Shown in pieces: positions 6,479 through 11,741 of a DNA stretch of 11,741 nucleotides. A model generated the notes under the pieces. The model saw only the letters and a program-made list of their open reading frames with translations. It did no database searches and was not told the origin of the DNA. Position numbers and translations under genes: made by a program. Within the stretch, counting starts at the first letter, position 1; the number at the start of each line of letters is the position of its first letter. The stretch comes from an uncultured Prevotella sp. (GTDB taxonomy: Bacteria; Bacteroidota; Bacteroidia; Bacteroidales; Bacteroidaceae). The stretch lies in assembly GCA_900554835.1 (NCBI GenBank), contig USJD01000110.1:1-11741 (forward strand), written 5' to 3'.

Positions 6479-6584
6479 GAGCCTTTTCTTCACCACGAGC
6501 AAAAGACCCAAAGATCCATGCCTTTAACACAGGCTTCTTTGACATATAGTCATGGATTATACGTATAATTTGATATCTATCCAT
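6476..6584 (-). pseudogene. MNT nucleotidyltransferase antitoxin remnant, N-terminal part
   Basis: ATG 6584 begins MDRYQIIRIIHDYMSKKPVL followed by KAWIFGSFARGEEKAQS, the N-terminus of a MntA-like minimal nucleotidyltransferase. In this family GS is followed ten residues later by the catalytic DxD. Here homology stops exactly where DxD should begin and the frame runs into HEPN sequence out of frame, stopping at 6390 after unrelated residues. One deletion therefore appears to have removed the rest of the antitoxin and the start of the toxin. A good ribosome binding site (GAGGAGG, ending 6 nt before the ATG) and the consensus promoter at 6619-6650 remain, so a truncated peptide may still be made. 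It cannot be an active nucleotidyltransferase. Confidence 0.75.
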
Positions 6585-6617
6585 ATTTACCTCCTCTTTT
6601 TAAATAGTTATTCCACA

Positions 6618-6720
6618 GCAAATATACATCTTTTATTTTTTATCTCCAAACATTCCTGCCTAAAAGTGCAAAACAACCTCCAAAATATCATCTTAAATGT
6701 CTCTACTTTCGAATAAAAGT
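6618..6720 (-). repeat. 103-bp promoter-bearing repeat, copy B
   Basis: The second copy of the repeat at 2325-2427, gap-free and about 93% identical. It lies between the receptor stop at 6733 and the HEPN-MNT remnant. Its upstream edge is only 13 bp from the receptor gene, so receptor read-through and this promoter could both feed the remnant. Confidence 0.9.
6619..6650 (-). promoter_or_regulatory. Promoter of the HEPN-MNT remnant
   Basis: TTTG (6650-6647), 20-nt spacer, TATATTTG (6626-6619) on the minus strand, matching the Bacteroidetes consensus. Transcription would begin near 6612, about 28 nt before the ATG at 6584, with GAGGAGG in between. Confidence 0.75.
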
Positions 6721-6732
6721 AACAAAAGATAT

Positions 6733-8859
6733 TTATAGTCGATTCAGCTCTGCATTACCGGCACCAGTTCCCTTGTACTTGCTGCGTGTGGTATTGAACT
6801 TATAGCGAAGGGTGAGCTGCAGGTCTCTCGTACCTCGCTTAGACACTTGCAAGAGTTCCATCTTCTGGTTATAGAGCAAGTCGGCATCCCAACATTTATA
6901 AAGCAGGTCGTTGCCTTTTATTTCCAAGGTAAGGGCATCCTTTAGGAATGACTTGCTGATGCTGACATCCAGCACATGCTGCTCTTTGGCAAGATATACG
7001 TTCATCGTGTTACCCTTGCTCTGATAGCGATAATCCACGTTAAGGGTGATGCCGCATGGCAAGGAGAAGGCATTATTGAAGTTGCCCATGAAGATAGGAC
7101 GGTTCAAGCGATAAGATGCCACATCAGTATGGAGGGTGAACCAGGGTTTCTGCATGCCCAAGTTGATTTGCGGCGCCCAAATGCCTATCTTTGGAGCGGC
7201 ACTGATGTAGGCGGTCATGCTCTTGAGACTCTTTACGTTCTTACGACTTATCATGGTAATAGCTTCGTCCTCAGGAATTTGCTCTGCCCAATAGATGATG
7301 GCATTGCGAGAGTCCTTGTAGTTGACCATAAACTGGATGAACTTCCATACACCAGATAATTCCACTCTGTGATTGGTTTCGTTGTCGAGATAAGGATTAC
7401 CTGTTTGGCGAGTAAATCGATTCATATAAGATACATTGTTGCTCAGTTGACTATATGAAGGACGAGAGGTCTTTACCGAATAGCTCAACTGTGCCATTAC
7501 CTTACCTATCTTCGCACCATAGCTGATGGTAGGAAAGAGGTTGCGGAAGGAGCGACTCTGCTCGGGCTGATAGATACCTGCATCATAATACTTGAATCTT
7601 ACATACTCGTATCGCAATCCTGCCGTGATGTTTCCTATCGGGGTGAGGCGCGCATATTGGATGAATGGACTTGCCGTCTGCTCCTCCAACTTGCTATAAG
7701 AGTTGGCGAGGAGGTCGGTGCGATTCACTTCGTAGTCATCATTGCGATGAGTATTGATATACTCAGCTCCATAGGAGAGATTACCGCCTAAGAGAGGAGA
7801 GGTAATTACGAGTTTGGTAGCTACCATCTTGTTGCTCACACGATTCTTGGAGTTGATGTTACGAGAATCGTGCTCCTGGCTCTGTTCATCGCTATAGGCA
7901 TAAGCCCTGTTTGTACTGAAATAGAGGTCGGTATTCAGGTCAATAGCAGTCTTGCCCAAAGTGCCGTTGTAGTAGGCATTCAATTGATGGCTAGAGCTAT
8001 TCTTGTCAACCGTCAGACCATCGGTTTTGATATAGTCGTAAAACTTACCGTCGGCTGTCACCTGACTATCGAAAAAATCTTTTGAGCGAGAACAGCCTGG
8101 CGAGGTCAAGGTGTATCTCGCACCAATGGAATGACTGGCATTGAAATCATAGCTAAAACCACTGATAAGACGATGCGATTCTATACGACCTGTTACTTCG
8201 TTGTTGTTATGCTGTTGCCAAAGCGTATCTACATGTACAGTCTGCTCGTAGGTGGCCTTTTGCATCCATGTTGCATCAGAGAACTTATAAGTGGCAAAGA
8301 GATTCAGTCCATTATGGCGATAGTTCATGTTAACCTGTTGGATGGTATTATCGTGCTTATTGTACCAATACACAGAGCGAGTATCAAAGCCGAAACCTTC
8401 GCCTTTCTTCTTGATGGTCTTGATTTTGATTACCGCATTTACCGAAGCATCGTAGGTGGCTCCTGGATTCTGGATGACTTCCACACTCTTGATGTCGGAA
8501 GATTTGATGTTATCCAACTCACTGATGTCTTGCATCTTCCTGCCGTTGATATATATAATAGGTGTACCCTTGCCGACCACCTCATATCCATCTTTCTTCT
8601 TCACGATACTCGGCACATGCTTCAATACATCTTCTGCCGTACCCATCTTGCTAAGCACGGTTCCTGCCACATTGGTCAGCAGTCCTTCGTGGGTCTTCTT
8701 ATATTGAGGAAGATGAGCTTTCACCACCACTTCGCCAAGTTCTTTGGAGAACTTATCAAATAGGGTCGTGTCGGAAATCTGTTCGCCGTTGATGTTCTGT
8801 GCCATCATCTGTGTTATAGTAATGCCACAGAAGGATGCTACTAACGCAAGTCTTTTCAT
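6733..8859 (-). CDS. TonB-dependent outer-membrane receptor, OMP_b-brl_3 family
   Basis: A protein of 708 residues. Residues 1-21 (MKRLALVASFCGITITQMMA then Q) are a Sec signal peptide; I chose ATG 8859 for this reason over an in-frame ATG at 8916, which would put 19 polar residues in front. After a short linker, LGEVVVKAHLP at about 41 opens the plug domain (to about 150), with the typical blocks TAEDVLKHVPSI, PIIYINGRKMQD, SVEVIQNPGATYDAS and AVIKIKT. The rest is an outer-membrane beta-barrel ending in LTLRYKF and a KYKGTGAGNAELNRL tail typical of this family in Bacteroidales. The usual N-terminal carboxypeptidase-like domain is absent and no SusD partner lies beside it, so a glycan system is unlikely; the substrate is unknown. 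The upstream region has two tandem palindromes that look like operator sites. Confidence 0.9.
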   Translation of the reverse strand: MKRLALVASFCGITITQMMAQNINGEQISDTTLFDKFSKELGEVVVKAHLPQYKKTHEGLLTNVAGTVLSKMGTAEDVLKHVPSIVKKKDGYEVVGKGTPIIYINGRKMQDISELDNIKSSDIKSVEVIQNPGATYDASVNAVIKIKTIKKKGEGFGFDTRSVYWYNKHDNTIQQVNMNYRHNGLNLFATYKFSDATWMQKATYEQTVHVDTLWQQHNNNEVTGRIESHRLISGFSYDFNASHSIGARYTLTSPGCSRSKDFFDSQVTADGKFYDYIKTDGLTVDKNSSSHQLNAYYNGTLGKTAIDLNTDLYFSTNRAYAYSDEQSQEHDSRNINSKNRVSNKMVATKLVITSPLLGGNLSYGAEYINTHRNDDYEVNRTDLLANSYSKLEEQTASPFIQYARLTPIGNITAGLRYEYVRFKYYDAGIYQPEQSRSFRNLFPTISYGAKIGKVMAQLSYSVKTSRPSYSQLSNNVSYMNRFTRQTGNPYLDNETNHRVELSGVWKFIQFMVNYKDSRNAIIYWAEQIPEDEAITMISRKNVKSLKSMTAYISAAPKIGIWAPQINLGMQKPWFTLHTDVASYRLNRPIFMGNFNNAFSLPCGITLNVDYRYQSKGNTMNVYLAKEQHVLDVSISKSFLKDALTLEIKGNDLLYKCWDADLLYNQKMELLQVSKRGTRDLQLTLRYKFNTTRSKYKGTGAGNAELNRL

Positions 8860-8899
8860 TTTCTTACTATTCTTTATGTTGTTACTATTCTTATTTGTT

Positions 8900-8931
8900 G
8901 CAAAATAGCAAGGCAACGGCTATGCCAAAAA
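8900..8931 (-). promoter_or_regulatory. Candidate promoter of the receptor gene
   Basis: On the minus strand TTTTTGG (8931-8925) precedes TATTTTGC by about 18 nt (box near 8907-8900). Both boxes deviate slightly from the Bacteroidetes consensus and the spacer is short. It would give a leader of about 30-35 nt before ATG 8859. The tandem palindromes begin about 50 bp further upstream. Confidence 0.45.
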
Positions 8932-8981
8932 CATAAACGACTGATTATCAGAACATATAGAAAAAAGGCCATAAGATGACC

Positions 8982-9019
8982 TGTCTAAATACTTGACACT
9001 GCTGTCTAGTTATTAGACA
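8982..9019. promoter_or_regulatory. Two tandem 17-bp palindromes, probable operator of the receptor gene
   Basis: TGTCTAAATACTTGACA (8982-8998) and TGTCTAGTTATTAGACA (9003-9019) share the pattern TGTCTAnnTAnTWGACA and start 21 bp apart, two helical turns. The second is perfect over seven arm bases each side (CTGTCTA/TAGACAG). They lie 123-160 bp upstream of the receptor start. This is the form of a dimeric regulator bound at two sites on one DNA face. No likely regulator gene for it lies in the window. Confidence 0.6.
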
Positions 9020-9114
9020 GAAAAGCCATCAAAAAGGTTGCGATGCGACATCATCTCCTTCATATACTCATGGTATTATTATTGTATTTTTGCTGCAAAA
9101 GACTGAAAAACAAT

Positions 9115-9209
9115 GAGATAGCTAAACATATCACATTTTTATGAGGGACTTGCTGCTTTTTTGTAGCAGTTCCCCAAAGTGAACTGCAGCAACTTGTCAT
9201 CAAACCAAG
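9115..9209. repeat. Dispersed intergenic repeat, copy B, with one unit
   Basis: This shares both flanks with 2687-2836 (ACATATCACATTTTTATGAG; TTTTTGTAGCA; CAAAGTG; CAAACCAAG) but holds a single ATGAGGGACTT unit at 9133-9152. The reading frame through it stops within a few codons. Same orientation as copy A. Confidence 0.75.
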
Positions 9210-9259
9210 GCAACAATATTCACAAATAACTTTACAGATTAAGGTGTGACAAAAATATC

Positions 9260-9325
9260 TCTTAAGGGAAGATTTTATTTTCCTTAAGGAAAAATACAAA
9301 TATCCTTAAGGGAAAATTTTCAACC
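9260..9325. repeat. Three CTTAAGG palindromes at exact 22-bp spacing
   Basis: CTTAAGG begins at 9261, 9283 and 9305. The unit resembles CCTTAAGGGAAAAT plus eight variable bases. The middle copy is a perfect 16-bp palindrome, TTTTCCTTAAGGAAAA (9278-9293). Spacing of 22 bp and palindromic cores are the form of an operator array or of plasmid iterons. It lies 114 bp past the kilA-N stop and about 400 bp upstream of the receptor start; no Rep gene is visible. Confidence 0.7.
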
Positions 9326-9438
9326 TCTTCTTTCCCCATTTTATGGGTGTTTCTTCTAAATTGCCTCTTTCTAGAATATTATTTACACAGATACAAAAAT
9401 GGTGTAGTAATCTACAGTCATTCTATTAACAACAGAAT

Positions 9439-10248
9439 TTATTGCAATAGATTCCTTCCTCCCGTATCTTCAAGAATCTTCATTTGCTGGATGGCAATCT
9501 GGTTGAGTTTGATTAATCGCTCAGACTGAGGCATTCCATCATTGATAAATACGGCATTAAGGTTCTCCATATTCGATAGGCAAATAAGCTCGTTTATGCT
9601 GGCATAATCTCTTATGTTGCCTTTCTTGTCGGGATTCTGTTCACGCCATTGTCTTGCTGTCATTCCGAACATGGCGATGTTCAAGACATCGGCTTCATCG
9701 GCATATTTCAGGGCAGCCTGTTCACGAGTCACCTCAACTGGGATGAGATTTGCCTTGATTGCATCCGTATGAATACGATAATTTATCTTAGACAGCTCAC
9801 GCTTGGCAGACCATCCTATCTGCTTTTGCTCCTCTGTTTTGAGACGTTGGAACTCACGGACGAGATATAGTTTGAACTCTACGGAAACCCATGATGCAAA
9901 CTCAAATGCAATGTCCGAAATGGCATACGTACCACCATATCGCCCAGAAATTGCTTTTATTCCAATAGCATTAGTGGATTCCACCCACTTTGTAGGCGAC
10001 ATTGTGAAGGCATTCAATCCTGCTTCCTTTCTAAACCCCTCGAATTCGATGGGGTTAAAATTGATGTTATACAAACTTTCCCATATTCCAAGGAATTCAA
10101 TCGTATTGCGATTTCTCATCCAATTTCCTATCACACCGTTAGGGTCTTCAGTATTCTTCTGCTTGGCAATGTCTGTAATGCAGATATAATCAATGCCATC
10201 CTTATTGATAGCCTTGATAATTTGGTCTTTAACTATTAATTTTCCCAT
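9439..10248 (-). CDS. KilA-N domain protein
   Basis: A protein of 269 residues, full length for the Bacteroidetes form. MGKLIVKDQIIKAINKDGID leads into the KilA-N domain (about residues 15-140): YICITDIAK, VIGNWMRNRNTIEFLGIWES, KWVESTNAIGI, SGRYGGTYAISDIAFEFASW and EFKLYLVREFQRLK. The C-terminal half (SKINYRIHTDAIKANLIP, ADVLNIAMFGMTARQWREQN, NLNAVFINDGMPQSERL) is the conserved bacterial extension. KilA-N is a DNA-binding fold of phage and large DNA virus origin, found in phage antirepressors and in many unexplained chromosomal genes; its role here is unknown. No obvious terminator follows. A second, badly decayed copy of the 3' end lies at 6250-6300, so at least two related genes have existed in this lineage. 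Confidence 0.9.
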   Translation of the reverse strand: MGKLIVKDQIIKAINKDGIDYICITDIAKQKNTEDPNGVIGNWMRNRNTIEFLGIWESLYNINFNPIEFEGFRKEAGLNAFTMSPTKWVESTNAIGIKAISGRYGGTYAISDIAFEFASWVSVEFKLYLVREFQRLKTEEQKQIGWSAKRELSKINYRIHTDAIKANLIPVEVTREQAALKYADEADVLNIAMFGMTARQWREQNPDKKGNIRDYASINELICLSNMENLNAVFINDGMPQSERLIKLNQIAIQQMKILEDTGGRNLLQ

Positions 10249-10360
10249 TTCTTGTCTTATTGTTTCTTTTGCTCATATTTCTATGCTGCTCCATCTGTCC
10301 TGAGAAAACAACATCAATTATTGTTTTTATTCTCTGACTCGATAGTGCCATCATTTCCAT
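10229..10360 (-). CDS. Possible 43-residue ORF overlapping the kilA-N start
   Basis: ATG 10360 begins MEMMALSSQRIKTIIDVVFS and ends with TAA at 10231-10229, overlapping the kilA-N start by 20 nt in another frame. The first half looks amphipathic-helical and the frame stays open upstream of the ATG, so it may be the tail of an older gene. There is no clear ribosome binding site. If translated, it could couple translation to kilA-N. I do not recognise the family and consider it more likely spurious or decayed than real. Confidence 0.25.
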   Translation of the reverse strand: MEMMALSSQRIKTIIDVVFSGQMEQHRNMSKRNNKTRNGKINS

Positions 10361-10413
10361 TAGAAGATGGATTTCCGCTTGCTGTCGAGTAACCACAGTC
10401 GGCTTCCCGAGTG

Positions 10414-10421
10414 CGAATATA
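10414..10421 (-). promoter_or_regulatory. Weak -7 box candidate for kilA-N
   Basis: TATATTCG on the minus strand differs from TAnnTTTG at one position and lies about 165 nt upstream of the kilA-N ATG. No convincing -33 box is seen at the right distance. Confidence 0.3.
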
Positions 10422-10439
10422 CGAAAAAAATCGCTAAAA

Positions 10440-10825
10440 TGGGAACAAACGAATAAAAATCGTATGACATTCTGAAATAAAGTCTGCTTTTTAACGGTTA
10501 TTATACCATTTGCGCACGTTTATTGTCAAACAGGAATTGCAAATGTTACAAGAGACGGCGTTTCTTGTTAGTTACCTTGATTATAATTCGTCTCTTTCAC
10601 AAAGCGAAGCCACTGATTCACAAAAATCACGCTACTTTACGCCATACGTTTGAAAGTTTTTGCTTACCTTTGCAGAAATCAAGCAGCATTATCGGAGAAG
10701 AAAACCAAGGACGTGGATATCTCCAGAATGGGAGTAAACTAACGAATTTCTTAAAATATCGTCAGTAAGCAAGCGTGCTTTCTTAAAAAACCATCAGAAA
10801 ACGGCTTACTATCAAATAAAAGTCG
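10440..10825. other. Intergenic region before the restriction-modification gene
   Basis: No convincing protein gene. A good -7 match TACCTTTG lies at 10665-10672 (plus strand) but without a -33 box. A small hairpin AAGCA-AGCG-TGCTT lies at 10767-10780, so a short untranslated transcript between them is conceivable. Reading frames here lack starts or plausible composition. Confidence 0.4.
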
Positions 10826-10833
10826 TATCTTTG
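10826..10833 (+). promoter_or_regulatory. -7 box of the restriction-modification gene
   Basis: TATCTTTG matches TAnnTTTG exactly. It would start transcription near 10840, about 105 nt before ATG 10945. The -33 region is not consensus, so the promoter may be weak or need an activator. Confidence 0.5.
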
Positions 10834-10850
10834 TAGCAGTAATCCTTGGA

Positions 10851-10928
10851 ATGGTGTATAAAACTGCATTTGTCAAGGTAGAAGACGGCATCGTTTATCT
10901 GCCACTATATATGGTTGGATTACTTTAA
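10851..10928 (+). CDS. 25-residue leader ORF upstream of the restriction-modification gene
   Basis: ATG 10851 begins MVYKTAFVKVEDGIVYLPLY and ends VGLL with TAA at 10926-10928, 16 nt before the large gene and in another frame. It would be the first ORF on a transcript from the -7 box at 10826. It has no Shine-Dalgarno sequence and no known family. It could be a leader peptide that tempers expression of a toxic restriction enzyme, or chance. Confidence 0.3.
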   Translation: MVYKTAFVKVEDGIVYLPLYMVGLL

Positions 10929-10944
10929 TAATTTCATTAAGTTT

Positions 10945-11741
10945 ATGAAAACAGAGAAACAACAGAAAATTGCTGCCGCTGCTTTCGCCAAGAAATGGGA
11001 AGGCAGGGGATATGAAAAGGGAGAAAGCCAAACCTTCTGGATAGAACTCTTAACGGAAGTATTTGGCATCGAGAGTCCTTCTCTGTTCATACACTTTGAG
11101 CAACAAGCGCAATTAGACCATACCTCCTTCATTGATGGTATGATCTCGGCTACCCATGTGATGATAGAACAAAAGTCATTAGGCAAGGATTTGCGACAGG
11201 CCATCAAGCAGAGCGATGGCACACTCCTCACTCCTTTCCAGCAGGCACAGCGATACTCTGCTGTGTTGCCCTACTCCGAGCGACCTCGCTGGATTGTTAC
11301 CTGTAATTTCTCTGAGTTTGATGTCTATGATATGGAGAACCCAAAGGGTGAGCCATCCCGTATCCTTCTCAAAGACTTAGAGAAGGAGTACTATCGCTTG
11401 CAATTCCTGGTAGAGCAACAAGGCATTCATCTGCAACGAGAGATGGAGATATCGATGAAGGCAGGCGAGATTGTCGGCAAACTCTACGATGCCCTTATCA
11501 CTCAGTATGATGCCGACGACCCGCAATCACTCCGTTACCTGAACATTCTTTGCGTGAGATTGGTATTCTGCCTCTATGCTGAGGATGCAGGAATCTTTGG
11601 CAAACGAGATATGTTCCATGATTTTCTGGCTCATTATCAGACGGAAGATATGAGAATGGCTCTGGTACAACTCTTCGAGGTTCTCAACACCCCTGCCGAC
11701 AAGCGAAGCAAGTATCTCAATCCCTCGCTTGCCGCCTTTCC
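10945..11741 (+). CDS. MmeI-like type IIL restriction-modification enzyme, N-terminal part (runs off the window end)
   Basis: ATG 10945 begins MKTEKQQKIAAAAFAKKWEG; upstream in the same frame the next codons run into a stop at 10879 with no better start. Residues 1 to about 155 are the nuclease domain: FWIELLTEVFGI, then D64-X10-E75-Q-K77 in SFIDGMISATHVMIEQK, the D...ExK nuclease pattern, followed by SLGKDLRQA. MmeI has D-X9-ExK, so the spacing differs by one by my reading. Residues about 156-300 are the helical spacer (LRYLNILCVRLVFCLYAEDA, then GIFG). The frame is open at the end and continues in frame at position 3 of the window through the 55-base repeat. The nuclease residues appear intact, so both cutting and methylation are expected. 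Confidence 0.92.
   Translation, partial: MKTEKQQKIAAAAFAKKWEGRGYEKGESQTFWIELLTEVFGIESPSLFIHFEQQAQLDHTSFIDGMISATHVMIEQKSLGKDLRQAIKQSDGTLLTPFQQAQRYSAVLPYSERPRWIVTCNFSEFDVYDMENPKGEPSRILLKDLEKEYYRLQFLVEQQGIHLQREMEISMKAGEIVGKLYDALITQYDADDPQSLRYLNILCVRLVFCLYAEDAGIFGKRDMFHDFLAHYQTEDMRMALVQLFEVLNTPADKRSKYLNPSLAAF
11687..11741. repeat. Terminal direct repeat, copy 2 of 2
   Basis: Identical to 1-55. Overlaying the two copies gives an 11,686-bp circle and a continuous 916-codon gene. Confidence 0.97.

Noticed and set aside
6733..8859. SusC-type glycan receptor
   Set aside because: No SusD gene, no carboxypeptidase-like domain and only 708 residues; fits the smaller OMP_b-brl_3 receptors.
9060..9299. 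Minus-strand frame of 79 codons
   Set aside because: It spans dispersed repeat copy B and part of the CTTAAGG array; cysteine-rich chance translation without homology.
10523..10768. Plus-strand frame of 81 codons upstream of the restriction gene
   Set aside because: Composition is not protein-like and the -7 box at 10665 lies within it; treated as intergenic.

Overview
The window looks like Bacteroidales DNA, most likely Prevotella/Segatella or a close relative. The promoters fit the Bacteroidetes pattern TTTG-N19-21-TAnnTTTG. Most starts lack a Shine-Dalgarno sequence. The content includes a TonB-dependent outer-membrane receptor of the OMP_b-brl_3 type, a Bacteroidetes-style KilA-N protein and a BspA-type LRR protein. 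Genus and species are inferred from style, not from a marker gene.

The first 55 bases (1-55) are identical to the last 55 (11687-11741). Overlaying them gives a circle of 11,686 bp. It also joins the two partial reading frames at the ends, in frame, into one 916-codon gene for an MmeI-like (type IIL) restriction-modification enzyme. Either this is a circular molecule opened inside that gene, or the contig lies between two homologous copies of it and the shared 55 bases are only the assembler's overlap. The sequence alone cannot decide. No replication, partition or mobilisation gene is visible, which is odd for a plasmid, and the repeats and receptor gene look chromosomal.

Layout: 1-2009 (+) C-terminal two thirds of the restriction-modification gene, then a strong hairpin. 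2136-2282 (-) a 48-residue small protein with a consensus promoter. 2325-3183 intergenic, holding a 103-bp promoter-bearing repeat, a possible small RNA with a terminator, and a dispersed repeat with three 33-bp units. 3184-6236 (+) a three-gene module: SPFH-GYF protein, zinc-ribbon/TPR-like protein with a C-terminal membrane anchor, and a cytosolic LRR protein. 6237-6616 decayed genes on the minus strand (a kilA-N scrap and a collapsed HEPN-MNT toxin-antitoxin pair) behind a second copy of the 103-bp repeat. 6733-8859 (-) TonB-dependent receptor. 8860-9438 regulatory region with two tandem palindromes, a second dispersed repeat and three CCTTAAGG-type palindromes at exact 22-bp spacing. 9439-10248 (-) KilA-N protein. 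10249-10944 intergenic, with promoter-like sites and small ORFs leading into the 5' part of the restriction-modification gene (10945-11741, +).

The mix of restriction-modification, KilA-N, a broken HEPN-MNT pair and an SPFH/zinc-ribbon/LRR module resembles a defence or stress-response accessory locus. The SPFH and zinc-ribbon pair recalls YdjI and YdjG, which work with PspA in the Bacillus subtilis envelope-stress complex, but no PspA is encoded here and the LRR partner is unexplained. That module is the best candidate for an undescribed system; the ordered palindrome arrays come next.
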